Below are positions 24,375-34,140 of a DNA stretch of 64,000 bases, one piece after another (positions within the stretch are counted from its first letter, which is position 1; each line of letters begins with the position of its first letter). The stretch is from NCBI RefSeq assembly GCF_000015165.1, contig NC_009485.1:7335501-7399500 (forward strand), written 5' to 3'. The translations under genes and the position numbers were made by a program. The notes beneath the pieces are model-generated. The model saw nothing but the letters and a program-made list of their open reading frames with translations. It searched no databases and was not told where the DNA came from. The DNA is from Bradyrhizobium sp. BTAi1. Lineage in GTDB: Bacteria > Pseudomonadota > Alphaproteobacteria > Rhizobiales > Xanthobacteraceae.

Positions 24375-24914
24375 ATGCCGTCGGAAGCTATGACCCTTGA
24401 TCTTGCGCGCCTTCTGCTGTTCCCGGCCCTGATGGCGTTCGCCGCGGCGAGCGACCTGTTCACGATGACCATCTCGAACCGCGTCTCATTCGCGCTGCTT
24501 GCGGGATTTCTGGTGCTGGCGCCGCTGAGCGGGATGGGAATGCAGGACATGCTCAGCCATGTTGGCGCCGGCGCACTCCTGCTCGTCGTCGCATTTGCCT
24601 GCTTTGCATTCGGCTGGATCGGCGGCGGCGATGCCAAGGTCGCGTCGGCGGCCGCGCTATGGTTCGGCTTCGCCCATCTGATGAACTACCTCCTCTACGC
24701 ATCGATTTTCGGCGGGGTCCTGACTCTGCTGCTGATGCAGTTCCGGCAATGGCCGCTGCCGTACATGCTGGCCGGACAGCCCTGGCTTGCCCGTCTGCAT
24801 GCCAGGGAGAGCGGCGTGCCCTATGGCATCGCGCTCGCCCTGGGCGCATTGATGGTCTACCCGGACACCGACTGGGTGAAGACGATCGACGCGGCGCGCT
24901 TCGCGATGCCCTGA
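24375..24914 (+). CDS. cpaA: prepilin peptidase CpaA/TadV
   Basis: This 179-residue membrane aspartic protease of the A24 family lacks the methylase domain, as is usual in Tad loci. The two catalytic aspartates are visible in AASDLFTMTISN (near residue 27) and in GGGDAKVASAAALW (the GxGD motif, near residue 80). It cleaves the leaders of Flp and the TadE-like pseudopilins. Start is ATG 24375, or ATG 24390 five codons later. About six hydrophobic segments are present. Confidence 0.94.
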   Translation: MPSEAMTLDLARLLLFPALMAFAAASDLFTMTISNRVSFALLAGFLVLAPLSGMGMQDMLSHVGAGALLLVVAFACFAFGWIGGGDAKVASAAALWFGFAHLMNYLLYASIFGGVLTLLLMQFRQWPLPYMLAGQPWLARLHARESGVPYGIALALGALMVYPDTDWVKTIDAARFAMP

Positions 24915-24958
24915 GACACCGTGTGAACGCGGTGTTAAGGCGATTTAGATACGCCTCA

Positions 24959-24973
24959 TTAACCATGCTTTGA
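24959..24973 (+). promoter_or_regulatory. candidate CtrA box upstream of cpaB
   Basis: TTAA-ccatgct-TTGA matches the CtrA consensus TTAA-N7-TTAA with one mismatch and includes the preferred TTAACCAT half. It lies about 70 bases before the cpaB start. CtrA controls pilus genes in Caulobacter. Confidence 0.45.
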
Positions 24974-25039
24974 CGAATAACTGCTCAACTCCCATCACGG
25001 CGGCGGAAGCGTCGCGGCGTAATGTGGAAAGTGAAGCGT

Positions 25040-25840
25040 ATGAATACCGCACGTGTTGTGGTTCTCACCATCGCTGTGGGCGCTGGCGGCGTGGCCGCAT
25101 ATCTCGCGAGCGGATCCGACGATCGGCCGGCTCCGGTCGCCGCTGTTGCGCCGACCGTGGAGACCGTCGAAGTCCTGGTCGCCAAATCCGACATCAACCT
25201 CGGCCAGTCGCTGAAGCCTGAACACCTGCAATGGCAGAGCTGGCCGGCGGCGACGACGAGCTCCAGCTTCATCCAGCGCAAGGATCGGTCGAAGGGCGAT
25301 GCCGAGGTGACCGGCATGATTGCCCGGGCGCCGTTCATCGCCGGCGAGCCGATCCGCGAGCAGAAGCTGGTCAAGGCCGATGGCTCGGGCTTCATGGCCG
25401 CGATCCTCCCCGCCGGCATGCGCGCCGTCTCCACCGAGATCTCACCGGAGACCGGGGCCGGCGGCTTCATCCTGCCGAATGATCGGGTCGACGTGCTCTT
25501 GTCCAAGCGCGAGCGCAATCCGGAGCAGCCCAATGCCGGCGACGTCATCAGTTCGGAGATCATTCTGTCGAACATTCGTGTCCTGGCGATCGACCAGGCG
25601 CCCAAGGAAAAGGATGGCCAGACCACCGTCGTGGGCAAGACCGTCACCCTGGAACTGAAGCCGGAGCAGGCCGAGACGCTGGCGCGCGCGCGCCAGAGCG
25701 GGACCCTGTCGCTGGCCCTGCGCAGCATTGCCGACATCAACGTCGCCGAGAACCGCTCTGACGAGAACAGCCGCAGGCGCGGCGACAGCGTCGCCGTCAT
25801 CCGCTTCGGCATTCCCAGCACGATGACGACGCAGAAGTGA
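25040..25840 (+). CDS. cpaB: Flp pilus assembly protein CpaB/RcpC
   Basis: This 266-residue periplasmic protein has an N-terminal membrane anchor (about residues 5-25) and a SAF/beta-clip domain (VEVLVAKSDINLGQSL, then APFIAGEPIREQKLV). The RcpC domain follows, with LPAGMRAVSTEISPETGAGGFILPNDRVDVLLS. It associates with the CpaC secretin during Flp pilus assembly. ATG 25040 with GGAAAG 8-9 bases upstream is preferred over ATG 25022. It is the first gene of a long operon that runs to tadC. Confidence 0.94.
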   Translation: MNTARVVVLTIAVGAGGVAAYLASGSDDRPAPVAAVAPTVETVEVLVAKSDINLGQSLKPEHLQWQSWPAATTSSSFIQRKDRSKGDAEVTGMIARAPFIAGEPIREQKLVKADGSGFMAAILPAGMRAVSTEISPETGAGGFILPNDRVDVLLSKRERNPEQPNAGDVISSEIILSNIRVLAIDQAPKEKDGQTTVVGKTVTLELKPEQAETLARARQSGTLSLALRSIADINVAENRSDENSRRRGDSVAVIRFGIPSTMTTQK

Positions 25841-25857
25841 CCGAGAGGACCACCACG

Positions 25858-27330
25858 ATGACATGCAGCGAAAATCAGCGAAAACTGCGGACCGCGATGG
25901 TTCGCGCGCTGTCGTTTTCGGCCGCCGCTGCGCTGACCTTGAATCCGGCGCTGGCGCCGGTGATCGCGGCGGATTACCACCCGGCGGTCACGGCAGCCGC
26001 GGCCGACGGCCAGATCAATGCGCGCTTCCTGGCGCTCGGCGTCGGCAAATCCGTGGTCATCGATCTGCCCCGCGACATCAAGGATGTGCTCGTCGCCGAT
26101 CCGAAGATCGCCAATGCCGTGGTCCGCTCGTCGCAGCGCGCTTACATCATCGGCGCAACCGTCGGCCAGACCAACATCGTCTTCTTCGATGCCCAGGGAC
26201 AGCAGATCGCGGCCTATGACATTGCGGTCAAGCGCGATCTCAACGGGGCGCGTGCCGCGCTGAAGCAGCTGCTGCCCAATTCGGACATCCAGATCGAGGG
26301 CCTCGGCGACAGCATCGTCCTGAGCGGCTCGGCCGCGAGCCAGATCGAGGCTCAGCAGGCCGGCGAGCTCGCGGCGCGACTCGCAGGCGGCGCCGACAAG
26401 GTCGTCAACTCGATCACGGTCAGAGGCCGCGATCAGGTCATGCTCAAGGTGACGGTTGCCGAGGTCCAGCGCTCCGTCGTCAAGCAGCTCGGCATCGATC
26501 TGTCGGGCCAGCTCAATTACGGCACCGCGGTGGTCAAATTCGCCAACTCCAACCCGTTCACCGCCTATGGCAGCAACCTGGTCTCCAACAATGCGATCAA
26601 CGCGTCGTTCGGGTCTTCGGTTCAGGCGACGCTGCGGGCCATGGAGAACGCCGGCGTGATCCGCACGCTGGCCGAGCCGAATCTGACCGCGATCTCGGGC
26701 GAGTCGGCTACCTTCATCGCCGGCGGCGAGTTCCCGGTTCCGGCCGGCTATTCCTGCGATCCGACGACCCATGTCTGTACGACGCAGATCAGCTTCAAGA
26801 AGTTCGGCATCTCCCTCAACTTCACACCGGTCGTGTTGGCCGAGGGCCGGATTTCGCTACGGGTGATGACGGAGGTGTCCGAACTCTCCAACGAGAACTC
26901 CATCACCCTGTCGCAGGCGGTGACCTCATCGACCGTGAACTCGCTCACCGTTCCCTCGATCAAGACCCGCCGCGCCGAGACGACGCTGGAGATCCCCTCC
27001 GGCGGCGCCATGGCGATGGCCGGCCTGATCCAGCAGCAGACCAAGCAGGCGATCAGCGGCATGCCGGGCCTGATGCAGTTGCCGGTTCTCGGCACGCTGT
27101 TCCGCAGCCGCGACTACGTCAACAACCAGACCGAACTGATGGTGCTGGTGACGCCGTTCGTCGTGCGCGCCGTCGCGCAGAAGGATCTCTCACGTCCCGA
27201 CGACGGCTTCGCCGCAGCATCCGATCGGCAAGCCGATCTTCTGGGCAGCATCAATCGCATCTATGGCGTGCCCGGCCGGGTCGAGCCCGGACGCAGCTAT
27301 CGCGGCACCTACGGCTTCATCACGGACTGA
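25858..27330 (+). CDS. cpaC: outer-membrane secretin CpaC/RcpA
   Basis: This 490-residue secretin has a signal peptide region (ending AVPVIAADYH-like, about residues 1-38), the pilus-specific N-domain (LALGVGKSVVIDLPRDIKDVLVADP), a BON-like region and the secretin domain. The secretin domain contains RTLAEPNLTAISGESATFIAGGEFPVP and the C-terminal GGAMAMAGLIQQQTKQ, followed by PVLGTLFRSRDYVNNQTELMVLVTPF. It forms the outer-membrane pore for the Flp pilus. GAGAGG precedes ATG 25858. Confidence 0.96.
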   Translation: MTCSENQRKLRTAMVRALSFSAAAALTLNPALAPVIAADYHPAVTAAAADGQINARFLALGVGKSVVIDLPRDIKDVLVADPKIANAVVRSSQRAYIIGATVGQTNIVFFDAQGQQIAAYDIAVKRDLNGARAALKQLLPNSDIQIEGLGDSIVLSGSAASQIEAQQAGELAARLAGGADKVVNSITVRGRDQVMLKVTVAEVQRSVVKQLGIDLSGQLNYGTAVVKFANSNPFTAYGSNLVSNNAINASFGSSVQATLRAMENAGVIRTLAEPNLTAISGESATFIAGGEFPVPAGYSCDPTTHVCTTQISFKKFGISLNFTPVVLAEGRISLRVMTEVSELSNENSITLSQAVTSSTVNSLTVPSIKTRRAETTLEIPSGGAMAMAGLIQQQTKQAISGMPGLMQLPVLGTLFRSRDYVNNQTELMVLVTPFVVRAVAQKDLSRPDDGFAAASDRQADLLGSINRIYGVPGRVEPGRSYRGTYGFITD

Positions 27331-27352
27331 GCTGGGACAAGGACCTGCAACG

Positions 27353-28087
27353 ATGACAACGAAATCCAGCCCCGCTCGCCGCCTGCCTCTCGCCGCCATG
27401 CTGACCGCGACGGCAGCCCTGCTCGGCGCCTGCAACCACGCCAGGGACGACGCCATGACGGCGAGCATCCCTGACGACTACCGGCTGCGCCATCCGATCG
27501 CCGTCCAGGAAGCGCCCGACTCGCTCGTCGTCTTCGTCGGTCAAGGCCGTGGCGGCCTAACCGCCGAGCAGCGCGCGGAAGTGATGGCGCTGGCGCAGAG
27601 CTGGCTTCGCCAGGGCACCGGCGCGATCAGCGCCGACGTGCCAACCGGCACGCCGAATGCGCGCGCGGCCGGCGATTCCATGCGCGAGATTCAATCGCTG
27701 TTCGCTGCCGCCGGCGTCCCGCCGCATGGCCTCACCGTGCGGAACTATCAGCCCAAGGACCCGCGCCAGATGGCGGCGATCCGCCTGAGCTATCCGAAAA
27801 TGTCGGCGACGGCAGGCCCGTGCGGCGTCTGGCCTGACGATCTCGGCCCCACGATCAAGAACAAGAACTGGTTCGAGAACAAGCCGGACTGGAACTTCGG
27901 TTGCGCCTACCAGCGCAATATGGCCGCGATGGTCGACAACCCCGCCGATCTGGTGCAGCCGCGCGCTGAGACGCCGTCCTACACCACGCGGCGCACCGCG
28001 CTGTTCGACAAATACCGCAAGGGATCGTCAACCGCGATCACCTATCCCGAAGCCGATAAGGCCAAACTCAGCGACACAGGCAAATGA
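27353..28087 (+). CDS. cpaD: pilus biogenesis lipoprotein CpaD
   Basis: This 244-residue protein has a lipoprotein signal peptide with the lipobox LLGAC (Cys about residue 27). A CpaD domain follows, including YQPKDPRQMAAIRLSYPKM and NFGCAYQRNMAAMVDNPADLVQPRAE, the family hallmark. It is thought to act as the pilotin or a stabiliser of the secretin. Start is ATG 27353. The stop overlaps the cpaE ATG by 4 bases, so translation is coupled. Confidence 0.94.
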   Translation: MTTKSSPARRLPLAAMLTATAALLGACNHARDDAMTASIPDDYRLRHPIAVQEAPDSLVVFVGQGRGGLTAEQRAEVMALAQSWLRQGTGAISADVPTGTPNARAAGDSMREIQSLFAAAGVPPHGLTVRNYQPKDPRQMAAIRLSYPKMSATAGPCGVWPDDLGPTIKNKNWFENKPDWNFGCAYQRNMAAMVDNPADLVQPRAETPSYTTRRTALFDKYRKGSSTAITYPEADKAKLSDTGK

Positions 28088-29352
28088 TCAGCTACGCCCG
28101 ACAGACCCCAGAGGAGCAGCCCGACGTCGTGCCGCCGCCGGCCGACGATCATATCGCGCCGGCCCCGCGCGTGTCGGTGCAGGCGTTCTGCGAGACGGTC
28201 GAGACGGCCGCCACGGTTCAGGCCGCCGGTGAGGACCGGCGCCTGGGCAAGGCGCATCTGAAGGTCCAGATGGGCGGTATGGCCGCGGCCATCGAGGCCT
28301 ATCGCTCGGCGCCGACGCCCAACGTGATCATTCTCGAGACCGATGCGCGCTCCGACATCCTCGCCGGCCTCGATCAGCTCGCGACCGTCTGCGATCCGGG
28401 CACCCGCGTCGTCGTGATCGGCCGCGTCAATGACGTCACGCTGTACCGCGAACTGGTGCGCCGCGGCGTCAGCGATTACGTGCTGTCTCCCGTCACGCCG
28501 ATCGATGTCGTGCGCTCGATCTGCAACCTGTTCTCCGCGCCCGAGGCCAAGGCGGTCGGCCGCATCATCGCCGTCGTTGGCGCCAAGGGCGGCGTCGGCG
28601 CGTCGACCATCGCGCATAACGTCGCCTGGGCGATCGCCCGCGACCTCTCGATGGATTCCGTCGTCGCCGACCTCGACCTCGCCTTCGGTACGGCCGGTCT
28701 CGACTACAACCAGGATCCCGCACAAGGCATCGCCGACGCCGTGTTCTCGCCGGACCGAATCGACATCGCCTTCATGGACCGGCTGCTGTCCAAATGCACC
28801 GATCATCTGAGCCTGCTCGCGGCACCTGCCACGCTCGACCGGGTCTACGATTTCGGCGTCGAGGCGTTCGATGCGATCTTCGATACGCTCCGGGCCTCGA
28901 TGCCGTGTATCGTGCTCGATGTTCCCCACCAATGGTCGGGCTGGACCAAGCGGGCGCTGATCAGCGCGGACGACATCCTGATCGTGGCCGCGCCGGACCT
29001 TGCCTCCTTGCGCAACACCAAGAACATCTACGACCTGCTCAAGGCCGCGCGCCCGAACGACCGCATGCCGCTGTACTGCCTGAACCAGGTCGGCGTTCCC
29101 AAGCGGCCGGAGATCAATGCGAGCGAATTCGCCAAGGCGATCGAGAGCCAGCCGATCGCCTCGATACCGTTCGAGCCTCAGGTCTTCGGTGCGGCCGCGA
29201 ACAACGGCCAGATGATTGCGGAGATGTCGCCCAATCATCGGACCACTGAGATGTTTCTGCAGATCGCCCAGCGGCTGACCGGCCGCAGCGAGACCAAGAA
29301 GCCGAAAGGCTCCTTCCTGTCACCTCTGCTCGACAAGCTGAGGTCGAAGTAA
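28084..29352 (+). CDS. cpaE: pilus localisation ATPase CpaE/TadZ
   Basis: This 422-residue protein has a receiver-like N-terminal domain (about residues 40-155) and a MinD/ParA-type ATPase domain from about 160. The deviant Walker A reads KGGVGASTIAHN and lacks the canonical second Lys of KGGxGKT, as is usual for TadZ proteins. In Caulobacter, CpaE marks the pole and recruits the pilus machinery. The C terminus is short and basic. Confidence 0.94.
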   Translation: MISYARQTPEEQPDVVPPPADDHIAPAPRVSVQAFCETVETAATVQAAGEDRRLGKAHLKVQMGGMAAAIEAYRSAPTPNVIILETDARSDILAGLDQLATVCDPGTRVVVIGRVNDVTLYRELVRRGVSDYVLSPVTPIDVVRSICNLFSAPEAKAVGRIIAVVGAKGGVGASTIAHNVAWAIARDLSMDSVVADLDLAFGTAGLDYNQDPAQGIADAVFSPDRIDIAFMDRLLSKCTDHLSLLAAPATLDRVYDFGVEAFDAIFDTLRASMPCIVLDVPHQWSGWTKRALISADDILIVAAPDLASLRNTKNIYDLLKAARPNDRMPLYCLNQVGVPKRPEINASEFAKAIESQPIASIPFEPQVFGAAANNGQMIAEMSPNHRTTEMFLQIAQRLTGRSETKKPKGSFLSPLLDKLRSK

Positions 29353-29373
29353 GCACGCGTGGAGTTCTAGGTC

Positions 29374-30837
29374 GTGTTTGGTAAGCGTAGCGGATTGGAC
29401 AACGATACCAGGGCTCCCAGGCCGGCTGCGCCTGCGCCCGAGCCGGCGCCGGCGGCGCCGCGCGCGGCTGCTCCGACGGTCGCCTCGCCGCCTTTGTCTC
29501 CGGCCCGGCAGGCGCCTCCGCCCCCGCCCCCCGTGGTGGAAGCCCGGCGTTCGGACAATTACTACCAGGTCAAGGCGACGATCTTCGGCGCGCTGATCGA
29601 GGCGATCGACCTCGCCCAGCTTGCCAAGCTCGACGGCGAGTCGGCGCGCGAGGAAATCCGCGACATCGTCAACGAGATCATCGCGATCAAGAATATCGTG
29701 ATGTCGATCGCGGAGCAGGAAGAACTGCTCGACGACATCTGCAACGACGTGCTCGGCTACGGTCCGCTCGAGCCGCTGCTGTCACGCGACGACATCGCCG
29801 ACATCATGGTCAACGGCGCCGGCACGGTCTACATCGAGGTCGCCGGCAAGATCCAGCGCACCGGCATCCGCTTCCGCGACAACCAGCAACTGCTGAACAT
29901 CTGCCAGCGCATCGTCAGCCAGGTCGGCCGCCGCGTCGACGAATCCTCGCCGATCTGCGACGCCCGTCTCGCCGACGGCTCCCGCGTCAACGCCATCGTG
30001 CCGCCGCTGGCGATCGATGGGCCTGCGCTCACCATTCGTAAGTTCAAGAAGGACAAGCTGACGCTCGATCAGCTGGTCAAGTTCGGCGCAATCTCGCCGG
30101 AAGGCGCGGAGATCCTGCAGATCATCGGTCGCGTCCGCTGCAACGTGCTGATCTCCGGCGGTACCGGCTCCGGCAAGACCACGCTGTTGAACTGCCTCAC
30201 AAACTACATCGATCACGACGAACGCATCATCACCTGCGAGGACGCGGCCGAACTCCAGCTGCAGCAGCCGCATGTGGTCCGCCTGGAAACACGGCCGCCG
30301 AACATCGAGGGCGAAGGCCAGGTCACGATGCGCGAGCTGGTCCGAAACTGCCTGCGTATGCGTCCTGAACGCATCATCGTCGGCGAGGTCCGCGGCCCGG
30401 AAGCGTTCGATCTCCTCCAGGCCATGAACACCGGTCACGACGGCTCGATGGGCACCCTGCACGCCAACAACCCGCGCGAGGCGCTGTCGCGCTGCGAATC
30501 CATGATCACGATGGGCGGCTTCTCACTACCATCGCGGACCATTCGCGAGATGATCTGCGCTTCGATCGACGTGATCGTCCAGGCGGCGCGCCTCCGTGAC
30601 GGCTCCCGCCGCATCACCCACATCACCGAGGTGATGGGGATGGAAGGCGACACCATCATCACGCAGGACATCTTCCTCTACGACATGATCGGCGAGGACG
30701 CGAACGGCAAGATCATCGGACGCCATCGCTCCACCGGCATCGGCCGTCCCCGCTTCTGGGAGCGCGCGCGCTATTATGGCGAAGAGAAGCGGCTGGCGGC
30801 GGCGCTCGACGCCGCCGAAGTCGCAAGCAAGGACTAA
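29374..30837 (+). CDS. cpaF: pilus assembly ATPase CpaF/TadA
   Basis: This 487-residue secretion ATPase of the VirB11/TadA family drives assembly and retraction of Flp pili. A Pro/Ala-rich N-terminal linker (residues 10-55) precedes the N-terminal domain. Walker A is [10 protein letters not shown] (about 260-268), the Asp box contains [12 protein letters not shown], Walker B is RIIVGEVRG and the His box is [11 protein letters not shown]. Start is GTG 29374 with GGAG upstream. The gene follows cpaE after 21 bases and precedes tadB after 12. Confidence 0.97.
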   Translation: MFGKRSGLDNDTRAPRPAAPAPEPAPAAPRAAAPTVASPPLSPARQAPPPPPPVVEARRSDNYYQVKATIFGALIEAIDLAQLAKLDGESAREEIRDIVNEIIAIKNIVMSIAEQEELLDDICNDVLGYGPLEPLLSRDDIADIMVNGAGTVYIEVAGKIQRTGIRFRDNQQLLNICQRIVSQVGRRVDESSPICDARLADGSRVNAIVPPLAIDGPALTIRKFKKDKLTLDQLVKFGAISPEGAEILQIIGRVRCNVLISGGTGSGKTTLLNCLTNYIDHDERIITCEDAAELQLQQPHVVRLETRPPNIEGEGQVTMRELVRNCLRMRPERIIVGEVRGPEAFDLLQAMNTGHDGSMGTLHANNPREALSRCESMITMGGFSLPSRTIREMICASIDVIVQAARLRDGSRRITHITEVMGMEGDTIITQDIFLYDMIGEDANGKIIGRHRSTGIGRPRFWERARYYGEEKRLAAALDAAEVASKD

Positions 30838-30849
30838 GGGAGCGGCCCC

Positions 30850-31824
30850 ATGAAGCTTCAGGTTCTCGCCCTGGCCTTTCTCGCCGCCACCGCGATCGGC
30901 GGCATCGCCTGGGTGTTCCTCTATCCCATGCTGTCAGGAGAACGGAAGGCCGAGCAGCGGCGCAGCAGTGTCGCCAAATCGGAACCGGTGGTTCGCCAAG
31001 CGGAACGTAATCAGCGCTCACGCCGCGAGCAGGTCGAGTCCTCGCTGAAGGATCTCGAAGCCAAAGCGCAGAAGCAGAGCAAGGTGCCGCTGAACCTGCG
31101 GATCTCGCAGGCCGGACTTGACTGGACGGTGCAGAAATTCTGGATCATTTCCGGAGTGCTCGGTTTCATGGCCGCCGCAATTGCCTTCTTCGGCGGCGGC
31201 GGCCCGCTCGGCGCCCTGGGTCTCGGCTTCGCCGCGGGCTTCGGTCTGCCGCGCTGGATCCTGAACTTCCTGAAAAAGCGCCGCGAAAAGAAGTTTCTGG
31301 CAGCCCTGCCCGACGCCGTCGACGTCATCGTCCGCGGCATCAAGGCCGGCCTGCCGCTGTTCGAGTCCATCAAGGTGGTCGCGGCCGACGCCCCCGAGCC
31401 GCTGCGCAGCGAGTTCCTCGCCATCATCGAGACGCAGGCGATCGGCATGCCGCTCGGCGAGGCCTGCGCGCGGCTCTATGAGCGCATGCCGCTGCCGGAA
31501 GCCAATTTCTTCGGCATCGTCGTCGCGATCCAGCAGAAGTCGGGCGGCAACCTGTCCGAGGCGCTGGGCAACCTGTCCAAGGTGCTGCGCGACCGCAAGA
31601 AGATGGCCGAGAAGATTCAGGCGATGTCGATGGAAGCGAAGGCCTCCGCCGGCATCATCGGATCGCTGCCGCCGATCGTGATGCTGCTGGTCTATCTCAG
31701 CACGCCCGACTACATCTCCCTGCTGTGGACCCATCCCACCGGCCAGCTGATGCTGGTCGGCTGCGTGGTGTGGATGTCCATGGGCATCTTTGTCATGAAG
31801 AAGATGATCAACTTCGATTTCTGA
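30850..31824 (+). CDS. tadB: pilus assembly platform protein TadB
   Basis: This 324-residue inner-membrane protein of the GspF/TadC-like family has an N-terminal TM helix, two helices near residues 95-140, a cytoplasmic domain with LPDAVDVIVRGIKAGLPLFESIKVVA and AIQQKSGGNLSEALGNLSKVLRDRKKM, and two C-terminal helices. It forms the membrane platform with TadC. It is followed after 8 bases by tadC. Confidence 0.95.
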   Translation: MKLQVLALAFLAATAIGGIAWVFLYPMLSGERKAEQRRSSVAKSEPVVRQAERNQRSRREQVESSLKDLEAKAQKQSKVPLNLRISQAGLDWTVQKFWIISGVLGFMAAAIAFFGGGGPLGALGLGFAAGFGLPRWILNFLKKRREKKFLAALPDAVDVIVRGIKAGLPLFESIKVVAADAPEPLRSEFLAIIETQAIGMPLGEACARLYERMPLPEANFFGIVVAIQQKSGGNLSEALGNLSKVLRDRKKMAEKIQAMSMEAKASAGIIGSLPPIVMLLVYLSTPDYISLLWTHPTGQLMLVGCVVWMSMGIFVMKKMINFDF

Positions 31825-31832
31825 GGTGGACC

Positions 31833-32807
31833 ATGGTCGACTTTCTGGTCACCAAGCTGCACGACCCGCACTTCATGACGATGCTGTTCGCCGCCATCGC
31901 GGCGAGCGCAACCGTCTATACGCTGATCATGCCGCTGTTCGCGGGCGAGAACCTGAACAAGCGCATGAAGGCGGTGGCGAGCGAGCGCGAGCGGATCAAG
32001 CAGCGCGAACGCGAGCGGATGAATGCCGGCGAGAAGGTGTCGCTGCGCCAGACCCCGAAGCAGCTGGTTGCCAAGGTGGTGGATGATTTCAACCTCACCA
32101 AATGGCTGGCGCAGGAGGCGGCGCGCGAGAAGCTGATCATGGCCGGCTATCGCGGTCAGGCGCCCTACATCACATTCCTGTTCGCGCGGCTCGTCACGCC
32201 CGTGGTGTTGTTCGTCGGCTCCGTGCTCTATGTCTTCGTGATCGCCAATCTGCAGAAGTCGTTGCCGATCAAGATCGGCATCTGCATCGGCATGGCCTAT
32301 CTCGGCTTGCAGGCGCCGATGCTGTTCCTGAGCAACGCGATCTCAAAGCGCCAACTGTCGATCAAGCGTGCCTTCCCCGATGCGCTGGATCTTCTGCTGA
32401 TCTGCATCGAGTCCGGCATGTCGATCGAGGCCGCCTTCCGCAAGGTGTCGATGGAGATCGCCAGCCAGTCGATCGCGCTCTCCGAGGAGTTCACGCTGAC
32501 CACCGCCGAGCTCTCTTATCTGCAGGACCGCAAGGTCGCCTATGAGAACCTCGCGCGCCGCACCGGCCTCGAGGGCGTGAAGTCCGTCTGCCTCGCGCTC
32601 CAGCAATCCGAACGCTACGGGACCCCGCTCGGTCAATCGCTGCGGGTGATGGCGCAGGAGAACCGCGACATGCGCATGAACGAAGCCGAGAAGAAGGCTG
32701 CGGCGCTGCCGCCGAAGCTGACGGTGCCGATGATCCTGTTCTTCCTGCCGGTGCTGTTCGTGGTCATTCTAGGACCGACCGGCATCAAGGTCGCCGCGAT
32801 GCAGTAG
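31833..32807 (+). CDS. tadC: pilus assembly platform protein TadC
   Basis: This 324-residue paralog of TadB has the same topology: an N-terminal helix, two helices near 110-165, the cytoplasmic domain FPDALDLLLICIESGMSIEAAFRKVS, and a C-terminal helix. LALQQSERYGTPLGQSLRVMA is the T2SSF-domain motif. The open frame upstream of 31833 is out of register with the family; ATG 31833 with GAGGTGG ahead is the start. It is the last gene of the cpaB-tadC operon. Confidence 0.95.
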   Translation: MVDFLVTKLHDPHFMTMLFAAIAASATVYTLIMPLFAGENLNKRMKAVASERERIKQRERERMNAGEKVSLRQTPKQLVAKVVDDFNLTKWLAQEAAREKLIMAGYRGQAPYITFLFARLVTPVVLFVGSVLYVFVIANLQKSLPIKIGICIGMAYLGLQAPMLFLSNAISKRQLSIKRAFPDALDLLLICIESGMSIEAAFRKVSMEIASQSIALSEEFTLTTAELSYLQDRKVAYENLARRTGLEGVKSVCLALQQSERYGTPLGQSLRVMAQENRDMRMNEAEKKAAALPPKLTVPMILFFLPVLFVVILGPTGIKVAAMQ

Positions 32808-32880
32808 CGGGCGGAGATTTTGCTTGCGGACAACGACGGCAGCTGGAAGCTAGGCGGAGCATGATCGAGGTCTCCGCCTG

Positions 32881-34140
32881 ATGTCCCCCCAGTTCCGCCG
32901 CGCCGATGGCGCCCGCGTCCTCGCCGATCTCAACGCGCTGCGCGCGTTCGGACGCTACAAGACCGGCGTCCACCGTCCGACCTTCTCCGAAGCGCACCGT
33001 CAATCCTTGAGCTGGCTGGCCGAGCGGCTGCCCGACGCGCAGCTCACGCCCACCATCGACGGCATCGGCAATGTGCTCGGCACCAGCGCCAAGCCCGGCC
33101 CGAAGCTGCTGGCGGGATCGCATCTGGAGAGCCAGAACCATGCCGGCTGGCTCGATGGTCCGCTGGGGGTGATCTACGCGCTCGAGGCCGCACGCGTGCT
33201 CAATCCTGATCCGTCGATCCCGGGAGCGGTGGAAGTCGCCTCCTGGTGCGACGAAGAGGGCCATTTCGGCAGCTTCCTCGGCAGCCGCTCCTATGTGGGC
33301 CAGGTCAGCGAGGCCGACATCGACGCCGCCCGCGACCGCAGCAGCCCGCGCAGCATGCGCGAGGCCTTGACCGAGATGGGCCTTGCCGGCCGGCCGCGCC
33401 TGCAGGCCGAGCGCGGCCGCCACATCGGCTATCTCGAGGCTCACATCGAGCAGGGCGACACGCTCGAACACAGCGAGCTCAAGATCGGCATCGTCACCTC
33501 GATCGTCGGCATCTGGCAATACCGCATCGTTTTTACGGGCGAGCAGAACCATGCGGGGACCACGCGGATGGCGGTGCGCAAGGACGCCGGCCTGGCTCTG
33601 GCCAGGTTCTGCGTTGCGATCGACGCCCGCTTTCCGGCCGCCTGCGGCCCGCGCACGGTGTGGACCACCGGGCGCATCACCCTCGATCCCGGCGCGCCGA
33701 GCATCATTCCGGGGCGGGCCGAGATGTTGTTCCAGATCCGCGACGACGATCCCGCCGTCATCGCGCGGCTGGAGCAGTTGCTGCACGCCCTCGCCGATGC
33801 GGACTCCGCTTCAGGCTCCTGTCAGATCGCCGTCGAGCGCATCCGCACCGGTGCGCCGGCGATGATGGATGCCGCGTTCCAGGATACGATCGAGGCTGCG
33901 AGCCGCGATCTCGCCGGCGGCCGGTCGCTGCGGATGCCGAGTGGCGCCGGCCACGACGCGCAGGTACTGGCCACCATCATGCCGGCCGGCATGTTGTTCG
34001 TGCCGTCGATCGGCGGCGTCAGCCATCACTGGACCGAGAACACCGCCGACGCCGACATCGTCACCGGGGCCGATGTGTTCGTCGAGACCTGCCGTCGCCT
34101 GCTCGCGGACGCGGCGTCGATCACTCCTCAGGCTGGCTGA
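32881..34140 (+). CDS. M20-family Zn-dependent amidohydrolase (N-carbamoyl amino acid hydrolase / allantoate amidohydrolase type)
   Basis: This 419-residue metalloenzyme belongs to the hydantoinase/carbamoylase family. Metal-ligand motifs are AGSHLESQNHAGWLDGPLGV (His and Asp), ASWCDEEGHFG (the Glu pair), EAHIEQGDTLE (His), SGAGHDAQ (His and Asp) and near the C terminus SHHWTENT. The central lid domain has TGEQNHAGTTRM. Such enzymes release ammonia and CO2 from N-carbamoyl amino acids or allantoate; the substrate is not decided by sequence. The start overlaps the stop of a six-codon frame (32861-32881), a possible re-initiation point. The 3' end overlaps convergent tadD by 20 bases. Confidence 0.85.
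   Translation: MSPQFRRADGARVLADLNALRAFGRYKTGVHRPTFSEAHRQSLSWLAERLPDAQLTPTIDGIGNVLGTSAKPGPKLLAGSHLESQNHAGWLDGPLGVIYALEAARVLNPDPSIPGAVEVASWCDEEGHFGSFLGSRSYVGQVSEADIDAARDRSSPRSMREALTEMGLAGRPRLQAERGRHIGYLEAHIEQGDTLEHSELKIGIVTSIVGIWQYRIVFTGEQNHAGTTRMAVRKDAGLALARFCVAIDARFPAACGPRTVWTTGRITLDPGAPSIIPGRAEMLFQIRDDDPAVIARLEQLLHALADADSASGSCQIAVERIRTGAPAMMDAAFQDTIEAASRDLAGGRSLRMPSGAGHDAQVLATIMPAGMLFVPSIGGVSHHWTENTADADIVTGADVFVETCRRLLADAASITPQAG

Noticed and set aside
24985-26772. Minus-strand open frame opposite cpaB-cpaC
   Set aside because: It is antisense to recognised Tad genes and has a composition typical of codon-bias artefacts.
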